A stretch of 64,000 nucleotides of DNA from Leuctra nigra (lineage: Eukaryota > Arthropoda > Insecta > Plecoptera > Leuctridae): positions 21,545,705 through 21,609,704 of the forward strand of contig OW203769.1 in NCBI GenBank assembly GCA_934045905.1, given 5' to 3'. The translations under genes and the position numbers were made by a program. Below the pieces are notes generated by a model. The model had not been told where the DNA came from, searched no databases, and saw only the letters and a list, made by a program, of their open reading frames with translations. Positions 44,101 through 52,100 of this stretch are shown here, piece by piece (position 1 is the stretch's first letter; every line of letters begins with the position of its first letter).

Positions 44101-46281
44101 GTTAGGTATAATAGATAGAGACTTTGTATGGATTCAATAGGTACTTGAACGCTGGTTCCTCATCTAAAGTGTTTTTGCATTATTAATCACATGTCCGCCG
44201 CGTGCGGATTTTATTTTCACTGCGCTGCGGATGAATGATTATGATGATGATTTGGAGATGATGGTGAAGAGTAGGTAAGGACGGAAGGTAGGAAGGAGGC
44301 GGTCGTGGCATATTAGTAAGGTACCTTCCCAGCATTTGCCTGTCGACTGAGGGAAAACCACGAAAAAAACCCAGTCAGGAAGGACGGCCGCGGGAATTGA
44401 ACCCGGGCCTCCGGAATACAAGACCCAACCTGTTCCGTAAGTTATTCTTGAAAATGTTGAATATGTACCTACCTACATGTTCCGTAAGTTATTCTTGAAA
44501 ATGTTGAATATGTACCTACCTACCTACCTGTTCCGTAATTTATTCTTGAAAATGTTGAATATATACCTAGGTACCTATCATTACTGTTTCTACCTAGGTA
44601 GTAATACAATACCCATCATTCATATTTTCACCTGGAAGGACAATGCACTATGGCTTATTTTGACTTGTTGATTCCGTGGCGCGTAGGAAGGGGGAGGGGG
44701 AGGGACCCCCCTCTGATTCAAGATAAAAATATGCCTAAAAAGTGTGTAGAAATTTGCAATAAATTCATCATTCCTGAAATTCAAAATTTTCTGGGGCTAT
44801 GCGTCCTGGACCCCCATTGTCTCCAATAGTAGTACAGGTATTCAGCTAAGGTTCTTTTGCAGTTATATCCCACCCCCCCCCTTTCCCCTTGCAAATTTAG
44901 TTCCTAGTGCCTGTAGATGCCACAATACTAGGTAGGTACCTACCTAATTAATTTGGTAACATAGCCAAATGCCAAATGTTCTACTGGTAGGTACTAGGTA
45001 GTAACCTGGTACCTATACTGCTAATAACTACATAAAATAGTAGTGAGTTTAAACTTTTTGCACAAATAGTTACAATTACAATTTCATATAATGATACCTA
45101 GGTAAATAAGAAAAAAATGTGTTCCGCTTTTCAAGAATTTCATTATTTTTTCATGGATTTAATGTTTTTTGTATAACTTATTTTGCCGTGAAGTGATTTG
45201 ACAAGTTAGCTTTAAATGGAAATCTCTGATAATCTTAGAACTAAAAATGTAGACTAGGTAGTTGTTAAGCTGTAGTAGGTACAATGAAAATCTTGATGGC
45301 CACAGATGTGGAATAAAAGCCCCTCATATCAGGTGATTTTACCTAACATATGAATTACAATTTATCTAACAATTTATGAATAAATGCAGGCGAGTTCACT
45401 GACCTCAGGTAGTATCACTTATAGTGACTGAAGTGACAGTGACAGCTGTCAATATGTTACATTTTGTGTAATTGTATCCCAAATTGAATAATCCACAAAA
45501 TACAGAAAATAATGTGAGGAATCTTGACTTACCACTTGCAGCCCTTCGTAAAGCAATCGCCATTCCCGGATTTGAATTCTTCCCAGACTCCGGTGATTTC
45601 TCGGGGAGATTCTTCGAAGCTGTGAACCGGCCCGGTGCTGAAGTCCATCGGTTCTTCCAGTTTCTGTTCATCATCGTCAACTCCTCGCTCTTCGTTCACA
45701 GTTTCCTCAAATGTCTCTTTTGAGAGTGGTCTATCTGTTGAAGCCGGTGAATCATCTGTTGTAGCCCGTAGTACACCAGACAGTTCTGCGACACATTCAC
45801 TTTCAGGGACTTTTTCGGTAGCACAATGTTCTGGCTCTTCTGATTCAATGGCAGGAAAAAAAATTGGAATGGCTGATTCTACAATCTGTTTTGTTTCCTC
45901 ATCAGTTGAAACAGGTAATTGTGAATGGAAATTGTCTTTATTAGTATTATCCAACACTTGTTTTACTAGACAATCATTAACTGAATCCTGAACACCATTT
46001 AAATTTTTTGTTGCTACTGTACTGCAAGTAGAATCAGTTACAACAGGTTCTTTCACTGGATGAAAATTTTTGTCTTTGTTATAATTTGACGTTTCACTTA
46101 CATTTATCACTGTATTCTGTTGAAATGAATGTTGAATTTCGGTGGGAACTGTTGCTATGGGTTCGAGGGCTTCCATACTGCACATTACACTTGATTCTTC
46201 TGCAGTTGTGGGTGGAACAGCTGTCACTTGTTGGCTGGCGACACCGGCGTCACAAACCCTTTGTCTAGGATTTTCCTCCAT
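15872..46281 (-). CDS. WRAP53: WRAP53/TCAB1: WD40 telomerase Cajal-body protein, complete
   Basis: Eight coding exons on the minus strand join in phase to about 605 aa: 45533-46281, 25961-26170, 24006-24092, 22683-22819, 22222-22323, 21629-21810, 19242-19432 and 15872-16031. The long first exon encodes a low-complexity acidic N-terminus ending [20 protein letters not shown], which corresponds to the conserved start of the TCAB1 WD domain. Later blocks are diagnostic: [19 protein letters not shown], then [16 protein letters not shown], then [20 protein letters not shown] followed by KDSEIICWD, then [10 protein letters not shown], then [13 protein letters not shown]. The protein binds CAB-box scaRNAs and telomerase RNA and directs them to Cajal bodies. 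Intron 1 is about 19.4 kb and full of transposons; the other introns also carry repeats. The protein is somewhat longer than the human one (548 aa), mostly in the N-terminal tail. It is divergent from the MSANTD3-like gene. Confidence 0.96.
16350..17200. mobile_element. hAT-like element with TCGAGT arrays
   Basis: An 851-bp element in the last WRAP53 intron. Ends are TAGGGCTGTGCGAGT and the complement TAGGGGTGTGCGAGT, with the 8-bp duplication GCATCTTT (16342-16349 and 17201-17208). The subterminal zones are arrays of TCGAGT/ACTCGA. An A tract of about 30 bases lies at about 17071-17100. No transposase frame remains. Confidence 0.86.
17283..17357 (-). repeat. tRNA-Thr-like SINE head (S2), copy 1
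   Basis: On the minus strand it begins CCCCGGTAGTTTAGTGGTTA, then has the anticodon arm TTGGGCTGGTAACCCGA (loop CTGGTAA, GGT) and the T arm CTTCGATTCCCAG. The acceptor stem is imperfect and a similar degraded unit lies at 19491, so a SINE head is more likely than a functional tRNA gene. Confidence 0.55.
17400..17720 (+). repeat. Coding-like repeat R, copy 1 (unknown origin)
   Basis: The plus strand shows an open stretch starting ATG (about 17420), [20 protein letters not shown], ending in [15 protein letters not shown]. About 100 bases on comes a second version, [20 protein letters not shown]. The second block (about 17590-17700) is nearly identical to 24815-24935. The minus strand is also partly open. 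No family is recognised. It may be a fragment of a transposon or of a duplicated gene lying in a WRAP53 intron. Confidence 0.45.
18090..18330. repeat. Dispersed repeat related to 10320-10990
   Basis: It shares ATGGCGGTTGTAAAGGG, TTGTTATGGC and TTGTTTCTCCTTTTTCACTG with the region 10340-10600 plus 10930-10990. Here the repeat is uninterrupted, giving the empty site for both the MITE at 10394 and the LINE fragment at 10660. Confidence 0.6.
19491..19567 (+). repeat. tRNA-Thr-like SINE head (S2), copy 2
   Basis: It contains GCCTAATTGG, an anticodon arm with loop CCGGTAA, and GGGTTCGAATCCCAG, but has a run of A inside the D loop and a poorly paired acceptor stem. It resembles the head at 17283. 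It is a degenerate tRNA-derived SINE rather than a tRNA gene. Confidence 0.5.
20043..20783. mobile_element. hAT-like element of 741 bp
   Basis: Termini CAGGGCTGCCG and the complement of CGGCAGCCCTG are flanked by the 8-bp repeat CAGCAGTG (20035-20042 and 20784-20791). Subterminal regions repeat TTTTTACGGAT. It lies in the WRAP53 intron between exons 6 and 7 and has no transposase frame. Confidence 0.88.
21295..21535 (-). repeat. Dispersed repeat related to 37482-37824
   Basis: The reverse strand matches the element at 37482-37824. Both encode the accidental string DIWHHNK and share TTTGGCACCACAACAAA and GCTACACGCTC-like ends. It is a diverged copy of a short TIR element. Confidence 0.55.
22842..23005. 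repeat. Short tandem repeat, about 16-18 bp unit
   Basis: Repeats of ACACGTTAGTCCGACAGT, changing rightwards to TTCACGTTAGTTCAATGG. About nine units follow directly after WRAP53 exon 4 (intron side of its acceptor). Confidence 0.8.
24330..24560 (-). pseudogene. LINE reverse-transcriptase C-terminal remnant, copy 2
   Basis: The minus frame reads [20 protein letters not shown], then [17 protein letters not shown], the same RRVGRPxxxW pattern as at 10660-10920. It is a 5'-truncated, diverged copy in a WRAP53 intron. Confidence 0.55.
24812..24945 (+). repeat. Coding-like repeat R, copy 2
   Basis: About 120 bases nearly identical to part of 17590-17700, encoding in one plus frame [20 protein letters not shown] and then GASEASVVS followed by a stop. 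It lies in a WRAP53 intron about 7 kb from copy 1. Confidence 0.6.
26171..29300. other. Right part of WRAP53 intron 1, mostly unassigned
   Basis: No exon is recognised here. A moderately CpG-rich patch at about 27170-27450 gives an open minus frame without family resemblance. G tracts lie at about 28494-28510 and 28602-28619. From about 28800 a Helitron-like H fragment begins (GAGCGAGCGTCACTACGG). Confidence 0.5.
28820..29110 (+). mobile_element. Helitron-like element H, fragment
   Basis: It carries the family motifs GAGCGAGCGT, CCTCTGATTGGTTGAAAATT and ATTTTGCATGGTCATTGGGG, which are also found in the copies ending at 9424 and 37825. No terminal CTAG is preserved. Confidence 0.5.
29395..29475. 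repeat. Short tandem repeat GAGCGAATATG
   Basis: About seven copies of an 8-11 bp unit (GAGCGAATAT/GGACGAATAT) in tandem. Confidence 0.75.
29640..29770 (+). repeat. SINE-like repeat S1, copy
   Basis: GGCAAATGATGGGAAGGTTC followed by AATAGGCCACGACCGCCTCC and TTCTCACC on the plus strand, preceded by a degenerate tRNA-like head (TTGGCTCTGGCTGCGGGTTT). It matches the reverse strand of 44230-44425. Confidence 0.6.
30147..30935. mobile_element. hAT-like element A with GGTTCC hexamer arrays
   Basis: A 789-bp element with termini CAGGGATCCGAACC and the complement CAGGGACGCGAACC, target duplication GTTTTCAG (30139-30146 and 30936-30943). Both subterminal regions (30165-30310 and 30805-30930) are arrays of GGTTCC/GGTTCGGG. 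It directly abuts element B on the same target sequence. Confidence 0.85.
30944..31394. mobile_element. hAT-like element B, palindromic, TTTAAATCA-rich
   Basis: A 451-bp element with ends CAGGGTATATATATGATTT and the complement CAGGGTACCTATGTGATTTT. Flanks are GTTTTCAG at the left and GTTTTCAC at the right (7 of 8 match). The arms are rich in TGATTTAAATCA and pair to a centre near 31165. Confidence 0.8.
31701..32023. mobile_element. TA-flanked MITE family M3, copy 1
   Basis: A 323-bp element with ends AAGTTCGTTCACG and the complement AAGTTCGTTCATG, flanked by TA. It is homologous along its whole length, in reverse orientation, to 42406-42733. Shared parts include GACTTTCTTCTTTG, ATTGAAATTGTATAAATTAT and CACGGCCGCCAT. 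Confidence 0.82.
32050..32720 (+). mobile_element. Helitron-like element H, copy interrupted by a MULE-like MITE
   Basis: CAAAGCGAGCGTCTCC at the left continues after the nested insertion as CTTTTCGCTCTTTTGACACGG, then GAAATTTTGCACACG and GAAATCCGTTGATTGGTTCA. The 3' end is not recognisable. Confidence 0.6.
32075..32407. mobile_element. MULE-like MITE nested in Helitron-like element
   Basis: A 333-bp element with ends ATGGGCGTCCGCAG and the complement of CTGCGGACGCCCAT. The flanking 10-bp repeats GAGCGTCTCC (32065-32074 and 32408-32417) restore the uninterrupted family sequence GAGCGTCTCCTTTT when one copy is removed. Confidence 0.85.
33295..33440 (-). repeat. SINE-like repeat S1, copy
   Basis: GATGATGAAGAATAG, GGAAGCGGTCGTGGCC and CCTTCCCAGCATTTGCC match 44240-44345. 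The tRNA-like part is missing at the right end. Confidence 0.55.
34420..34946 (+). mobile_element. Helitron-like element H, copy nested in family P
   Basis: Ends with CATCAACGCGTTATCCTGAG then CGTTTTCCTAG, followed by T, the same hairpin-plus-CTAG terminus as at 9424. The interior has TCTGATATTTTGCATG and GAAATCCGTTGATTGGTTTC. The left end is approximate. Confidence 0.65.
35071..35696. mobile_element. Tc1/mariner-like MITE family M2, copy 2 (palindromic, intact)
   Basis: A 626-bp palindrome, TA|CAGTTTATTCC...GGAATAGACTG|TA. The arms of about 310 bp pair nearly perfectly up to a centre near 35380-35385. There is no coding sequence. The homologous copy at 13214 has only the left arm and a short right end. 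Confidence 0.85.
36180..36380 (-). repeat. tRNA-like cassette T, copy 1 (minus)
   Basis: On the minus strand the order is TTGGAACACAGCCGCTGCAC, a tRNA-like body at 36274-36343 (GCCTCGATAGCTCAGCTGG..., anticodon loop CTGGATA), then AAATCTTTTCACATTGCAGT and TGGTATTTATT. The same flanks accompany the plus-strand copies, so the unit is mobile (SINE-like). Confidence 0.7.
36494..36520. repeat. (GGTA)n microsatellite
   Basis: About six tandem GGTA/TAGG units, the longest of many short runs of this motif in the window. Confidence 0.85.
36601..36720 (+). repeat. tRNA-like cassette T, copy 2 (3' half only)
   Basis: It begins inside the anticodon arm (AGACTGGATATCGGAAGGTC) and continues through the T arm and the shared 3' flank to TCATATTTCATAC. 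It is truncated at its 5' side. Confidence 0.7.
36845..37026 (+). repeat. tRNA-like cassette T, copy 3 (full)
   Basis: TTGGAACACAGCCGCTGCTC, then a well-folded tRNA-like body (36877-36948) with D arm GCTCAGCTGGTAGAGC, anticodon arm TCTGA/CTGGATA/TCGGA, T arm GTGGGTTCGAGTCCCAC and acceptor stem CCTCGA/TCGAGG. It is followed by the same 3' flank as copy 2. The loop would read GGA (Ser), but the long variable arm of tRNA-Ser is absent. Confidence 0.65.
37055..37265. repeat. Dispersed repeat shared with 6005-6230
   Basis: TTTCTGAGGTGTATACAGC, TTTTATTGGCGATTGTATTT and GGCATTTGCCCTCAGGCG are shared with the copy in DTWD1 intron 3. Unclassified. Confidence 0.6.
37482..37824. mobile_element. Short TIR element abutting a Helitron-like 3' end
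   Basis: The ends AGTACGTCCAGCGAGCGTGT and the complement AGTACGTCCAGTGAGCGTGT enclose about 340 bp. The right end lies directly next to the CTAG terminus of the minus-strand Helitron-like copy. It is related to 21295-21535. Confidence 0.6.
37825..39260 (-). mobile_element. Helitron-like element H, copy on minus strand
   Basis: The minus-strand 3' end reads CATCAACGCGTTACTCGGAG then CGTTTTCCTAG, followed by T. The other end carries GAGCGAGCGTCTCCTTTTGG near 39250 and an A tract at about 39192-39214 matching the T tract of copy 1. Internal GAAATTTTGCACAC and GATTGGTTCAAATTT repeats are present. It is interrupted by a TTAA element at 38012-38540. Confidence 0.65.
38012..38540. mobile_element. 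TTAA (piggyBac-like) palindromic element nested in Helitron-like copy
   Basis: A 529-bp element, TTAA|GGTGCTGCAAGCGCGAGCG...TAGTATCACC|TTAA. Inner arms (about 38060-38150 and 38260-38360) form a long palindrome around AGACAAACTTAGGGTTATC. The related Helitron-like copy at about 9240 gives the empty site with a single TTAA. Confidence 0.8.
39594..39972. mobile_element. hAT- or MULE-like element with poly(G)
   Basis: AAGGGCGTATCCAGG at the left and GAATACGGCCTAG at the right are imperfect TIRs. Flanks share CTCTGACAAG (39585-39594 and 39973-39982). G tracts occur near 39620 and 39940. The superfamily is ambiguous because the exact border of the duplication is. Confidence 0.55.
42406..42733. 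mobile_element. TA-flanked MITE family M3, copy 2
   Basis: A 328-bp element, TA|AAGTTCATTCACGATTAG...CTTATCGTGAACGAACTT|TA, reverse-orientation homologue of 31701-32023. Confidence 0.82.
42852..43247. mobile_element. Palindromic family P, copy 2 (intact)
   Basis: A 396-bp near-perfect palindrome. Arms include CCCCATAAAAAACACTCCGT, ATAGAAGAAATCTAAAAATT and ATCAAAAAATGGGCCAAGTC. Probable TA flanks lie at 42850 and 43248. There is no coding capacity. It can fold into a very long hairpin. Confidence 0.78.
44230..44425 (-). repeat. SINE-like repeat S1, best copy
   Basis: On the minus strand: CTTGTATTCCGGAGGCCCGG, GTTCAATTCCCGCGGCC (B-box-like), CCTTCCTGACTGGG, then AGGCAAATGCTGGGAAGGTA and GCCACGACCGCCTCCTTCC. 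It is a tRNA-derived SINE type with six recognisable copies or fragments in the window. Confidence 0.65.
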
Positions 46282-47083
46282 TTTGGCTAACCCTTTGTCT
46301 TCTAGGTTATGATTATTAGGTGACTTGAAGAGTTTTCAGTTTCATTGAACCGTCCGCAAACCATCCATACTGAACCTTGTTTAGACCTCACGTACGATCA
46401 AACTAAAATGTGTACCTTTTAGCTGTCTTCAAGAAGACTGGTAATATTTGAAACACCGACCTAAACCACTACTGTGTGAAAAAACTAGTTTTTTATGCCA
46501 ATTTCCATATTTTTTTCTTACCTGCCAAAGCAAGAGCGTCAGGAGTTGTGCTGCCACTTGTGGCGCGCTCTAGAATGCAGTAGTTCGAAACTAGGTTCTC
46601 TGTGGTTGAAAATAAAAATAATCAATAGTATGATTCTGGAAAATTTTACAAGAGATATTGCTTATCGCTTTCGAAGTAGAGAAACGTCGTCTAATTAAAG
46701 GAATAAATAATTGTTTATGAATAATCGTTAAACGTAAAACCAATCGATTTATCGTAAAAATAAACCCAAAAATAGTTTTCCCAACAAAAGAATCCGCGCC
46801 ACCAACCATGACCAAAGGTGGGAAAATTAAACTGTAATAGCAGTGCGTATGAAACAAGGAAAAATGTTGTAATTTCACTTTTTCAGATAGTTTGCCTCTT
46901 TTCTGTTTCATCTGAATTTGCATTTTTAATGTCTTTTACCTATTTTACGTTAATTAATCGCCAATCGATTGGTTTGCAGAATAATCTAGCGGATTTTATC
47001 AGTGGCGTGTTGGTATGACATTTCATTCTCTCCTCAATTGGTGTTACCATCATGTCAGTCGGTATAGTAGTAATAAAATAAAC
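46282..47083. promoter_or_regulatory. Shared upstream region of WRAP53 and the MSANTD3-like gene
   Basis: 802 bases between the start codons of two divergent genes. Both 5' UTRs and promoters must lie here. No specific element is assigned. Confidence 0.5.
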
Positions 47084-48212
47084 ATGGAGGATAACAGAAG
47101 ATCACATTCGCCGAGTGAGGATTGTGAAACGAAAAAGAGACTTCGCTGCTCTAACTTTTCTTCTCAAGAAAGAAATATCCTCATACACATTATCGAGAAA
47201 CATCAAGATGTAATTGAATCGAAGAAATTAGACCGAAGGAGTGTCATAGAAAGAGATTCTATCTGGGATGTCATTGCCCAAGAATTCAATGAAATGTCAC
47301 TGAATGAACCTGTCAGAACACCTCGCCAGTTAAAACAATGCTATGAAAACCTCAAACGGAAAATCAAGCAAGAAAACGCATTGCTGATTGACTCAAAAAC
47401 TCCTAAATCAAGTATTGATCCTATGTCCTTCCGAACCTGCACTCTGGAAATGACCGATGACTCAAATTCTGCATATCATCTCGAGGACAGCATTGGTAGG
47501 TATAAACAATTTTAAAATTTTCATGCTGTTTGTTTCCCAATTTATAATACAAATGCGGCCTGTGTTTGATTATTAAAGCTGACATCCCAACAAGTGTATT
47601 GTGGTTTGCTTCAGTGGAGAGGCTAGAGTGGGAATGTTTACTAACTCCACCTTCAATCCCTTTTTCATCATCATTCAAATCACAAAACAAAATCATCTAA
47701 TCTGAATTTAGTTGTCTAGAGACAATAATTAATGGAATGAAACTAAGGGTAGTACCTTCCTAGGGAGAGTTGTTAGTCGATGCCAACTATTTGTATTCAG
47801 TACATACATAAAATAATGGTCGTTTCATTCACTTCAAGAATTAAAATAAAGTCTCTGTAAAACCACTTGAATTTTAATGAGGATTACAACTGATTGTATA
47901 GCTTTTATTTGTATAAATTGTATTGGTATTGTATTGGTTCCAGACTCTCAAGACGAAACTGAAGGGTATCGATCTGTGCAGTACCCAATCACCTATTACT
48001 CCGAGGCTTTCCAGAGAGACGCTTCCATCGAGATGCTCCAGAGGTCGCTGCTGAGCAAGCAAATACAAGCGGCAAATCTGGACCTGGAGATGAAAACTAG
48101 GAAGTACGCTGTTGAGCTGAAAGTGGAGGAAGCAAAGCTGGAGTATTACAAAAAGAAATGCCAATTATTGAATTTGAATGCAAATTGTTTTCAGAAATCA
48201 AACTCAAATTAG
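47084..48212 (+). CDS. MSANTD3: MSANTD3-like Myb/SANT DNA-binding domain protein, complete
   Basis: Two exons, 47084-47495 and 47944-48212, joined in phase to 226 aa. Residues about 22-100 form a Myb/SANT-like trihelix domain of the type at the N-terminus of MSANTD3: FSSQERNILIHIIEKHQDVI, then WDVIAQEFNE and RQLKQCYENLKRKIKQ, with the conserved aromatic and Lys/Leu pattern. The second exon begins with a polar linker and ends in a helical, charged stretch (about 165-215, IQAANLDLEMKTRKYAVELK) likely to form a coiled coil for dimerisation, as in MSANTD3 and other Zeste-like insect regulators. I chose the ATG at 47084 rather than the in-frame one at 47015 because the conserved domain begins shortly after it and the upstream codons look like 5' UTR. 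The precise orthology (MSANTD3 versus a related single-domain family) is inferred. Confidence 0.85.
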
Positions 48213-48772
48213 AATTCAACAGTTTGAAAGTCGGCCTAGTAGATGTTTAGATTTATTACTTAATTTTCTAGTCAGGTGTTATCCATACCTAAGCATTATT
48301 TCTGTATTTGTATCATTTTAGTGCCAAGCAATATTGTAGAAATACTTCACCATTTTCTTTCTATTTTCATTTATAAATAATTATTAATTTTTAAATAATT
48401 TGCATTTTCACTAAAGTAAGAGTTGGATTGGTGAATCTTAATTCTGAAGTAATTTTTGAATTCACTACTTACATTTATAAGATCATTCCATTATTGGACT
48501 GGAACTTTACCATCCATTGTCAACATAATTTGTATTTCCTTTTTTAAATGCAATATGTAGAAGGTGATCAATTCAATGGTGTGACAACCAAACATTCTGT
48601 ACCTACTATTTTCTTTTTCCCTTAGAGGTGTTTGAAAATGTTCCTCGTAGTTTCTGTTGTAAATTTCATGAATCCAATTCAAAATTCATGGAGTAGAGAA
48701 CATTCCAATTCAGTCAAAATACGTTGTGACCTACGTAGTTAATCGGGTGCTGGAAATGTGATAGTTTATTAT

Positions 48773-48778
48773 AATAAA
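48773..48778 (+). terminator. Possible polyadenylation signal of the MSANTD3-like gene
   Basis: AATAAA about 560 bases after the stop codon at 48212. It is the first perfect hexamer on this strand. Confidence 0.35.
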
Positions 48779-48975
48779 TATGTACCCTAGAATGAAAAGA
48801 TATTAGTAACTACCATAGTGTGGTGAAAGATAATCAAATAATAATGACATGAAATGAAAGTTATGGTGCCGTTAGATTATGTATTATTTGTTGTCATGTG
48901 AGTGAAGAAAGGTACCTGACCTGAGGCCTAGGCGAAGAAATGATGTGATATTTAAAATGTAACATGGATAAACTC

Positions 48976-48981
48976 TTTATT
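48976..48981 (-). terminator. Probable polyadenylation signal of the hydroxyacid oxidase gene
   Basis: AATAAA on the minus strand, about 160 bases past the stop at 49138-49140. Confidence 0.5.
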
Positions 48982-49137
48982 CAGGTTATGTGTAATTCAA
49001 AATACGCTGACATAATACCTCAAATTTGTCCAGAGATGTTCTGCACAAATAAAATTGTAATACCAACAATAAAACAGCATTTTAAACAGGAATATCTTGG
49101 TGTTACTATTATTTTGCAAGCTTGGAGCGATCAGGTG

Positions 49138-52100
49138 TCACAGCTTGTGGTAGAAGCTCTCGTGTACGACCATCTGCTTGTTGATGTCGCTCACCGAAGC
49201 ACATCCTAAAGCAGGAAACACATAGTCATGTGAAGTCAAATTACCTACTGGAGATCTGGTGAGAACTTCACACATCTTTCTTTTATTTTTTGGAGTAACT
49301 AGTAAGTAGTACGTTTTTGTTTGAGTTTTTAAAAAATTCTTTCCATACAAGGTTTTCCAATTTGTATGATTTTTTTTTTTTTTTTTTAAATTTGGAAAGT
49401 TACCTACCTAGGTACACTCGACAATTCATAAAACGATATTTGAATGAAACAGATTGGCTGCTGGTCAGGTTCTTTGACAATCTATCCTTGTTATTATCAA
49501 TGAAATCAGAGCTAACCTACTAGAGGTAGATGACGAGTAAGTATAGACTTCAACAGATGATGCAATCACATTTTTTTCAGACAATCCATTTCTTTCAAAT
49601 ACCGTTTTATGAATTGTCGAGTGTACCTACTTGATACCTAATTAATTTTGTAGAGGATGTTTTGTATTACAAATTCATAACGTATTCTTTACTTTATTAT
49701 TTTTATTCACATATTTTTAAAGTTAATTCATTCATAAAGCAAGAGCAAATAATGGTAAATATTTATTATGATTTTAAAATACATAATTTAAAAATTAACT
49801 TATTAATATTAATGGATAATGGATCTCTACGAATTATTCAGAAGGGTTGATTAATTTGTTTAAAACGAATTTCTGCTTTCAGGCGCGTAGGAATAGGGGG
49901 GAACGGACCCCCCCTGTCTGGAGCCTGACCCTCCCTGCCAGAGATCCTGACCCCCCCCCCCCCCCCCTGCTAGAGATCCTGAAAACATCCAGATATTCAC
50001 AAATGTTGATTAAGTGTTGCACAGAATGCACAGATTTGCTCCATTATGAGGTTGGATTCTCAAAATTTTCTCAAGTTTTGCAAAACTAATTGAACAGAGG
50101 TATTATCCAATGAGAATGAGACAACTCAATTACTCAATTGTCCAACATGATCATCCTCATGAATCAAATAATTACACGTTAAACTAATAGATTCCAAAAC
50201 ACATACATATTTTTCTTATTGATTGCTTATTGCTGTTGCTTTTGCAACATTTTTCAAAGGTCGATTCCAAAATCAATTCATAATCGATTCTCTTTCACTA
50301 GAATTCAAGTATTTCCCTGCGGGGCCATTTAGGATTTTGTCAAATAACAAAATTCTATTTTGTCTCTTGTATCCCCAAGAATATTGCATAGGACACACAT
50401 TTTAAATTTCTTTAAAAAAGATGCCTAAAAAGCGTTGAATTCGATTCTTTTTTTTATCAAGATGTAAAAAAATGCCCGGCAGGGCCATTGGGAATTCTAT
50501 AAAACAAGTTTTCTTAAGTTCCCACAGAATATTGCATATATCACACATTTAACATTTCTTTGAGAAGGATAGCTTAAAATTCGATTATTTTGTATCAAAA
50601 ATTCAAAAAAGGCTCTGCGGGGCTAACTGGGGGTGAGTCCCCCTGACCCCTTGTAGCAGTGAACTAACTTTTCCTGACATCCATCGATCCCCTATAATTT
50701 TGACCCCCCCTGTCAAAATAAAGTTCATACGCGCCTGTCTGCTTTGGTAAATGATTCTAGATTAATTAGATTTTTGAATGCATTAGACACACAATTACAA
50801 AAGCACTTGTTTACAAAAGAATATATCACCAACATGGTTGGTTTTGCGTTGACACAAATCAGTTGGGAGTCATCAAGAGCCAAAAGTACACCATTATTCG
50901 AGAACATTGTAGAGCATACTACACATTTATTTGTGTTTAAATATTTAAATGCTTTTAGTGAATGAATGAAAGTTCATGCCCGAAAACACTTAAAACTGAT
51001 TGTAGGTACTTACCTAGCTCGGAAAAAAGATGTATTTATCACAAAACGTAATCCAAATGTACACGATTGATGGCGGGTGAGGGGGGGGGGAGTAAGAGTT
51101 GGGCCCAACCACAGAACGTTGCAACAATGAGCAGAGTTGAACTATTCTAGTTTTCAAGTGAATCATTCCGTCCTACCTGACAACGCCATCGCCATGGCAA
51201 ACTCTGACTTCATGATGCCGAGCACCCTCTGCACCCCGTCCTGCCCCCCTTGCGCCAACCCCCATAGCGCCGGTCGTCCCACGAACACCATCCTAGCGCC
51301 CAGGGCGAGCGCCTTGAACACGTCGGTTCCCTTGGTGACGCCGCCGTCCAGGAACACCTCCACTCTGTGTCCGACGGCGCGCACTATCTCGGACAGCGCC
51401 TCGATCTGTGGACATCGTCACGCTCAGCTGCTGCCACAACGAGTACATGGTTCCCTTGGCGACGCCGCCGTCCAGGTACACCTCCACTCTGTGTCCGACG
51501 GCGCGCACTATCTGTGGACATTGTCATGCTTCAGCTGCTGCCACAACGAGTACCTCGACAACCCCCGCTACATACTTGTCATCCAAACCAAGGTCATATT
51601 AAGGACTGTCCCATGGGGGCTCAGCGGCGATCGTCACCATGTCCCCTTCATCTACTGACCCAAGATTGTGTATAACATACATTTATATCATCACACAATC
51701 GATTTAGAAGTATCAAATATCCAAAAAATCGTCCTGGTGGCCTTTGCTATGTAAATGTATTTTCCATGAACGATATGTTGAGTATTATGCAGCCAAATAC
51801 ACGTTTTTACAATCCCAAAATCGTTTTAAATTGACAATAATCCAAAATATCGAATCGAATCGAAACCAAGAGACATACTATAGAGTGAAAGCCCGGAGCG
51901 TTACTTCCAGAGCCAACTTGCTCGTGCATAATTATATTGTTTGTGACGTCATACCGACGCCGGGACGCCGTCGATCTGCCTGCCTCCATGGTTGGACACT
52001 TGGATGGCGGCGACGCCCAGATCGGCGCCAATGACGGCGTCCTCGGCCGTCAAGACGCCCTTCAACACGAGCGGCAGTCGCGTCACCGACTTCAGCCACT

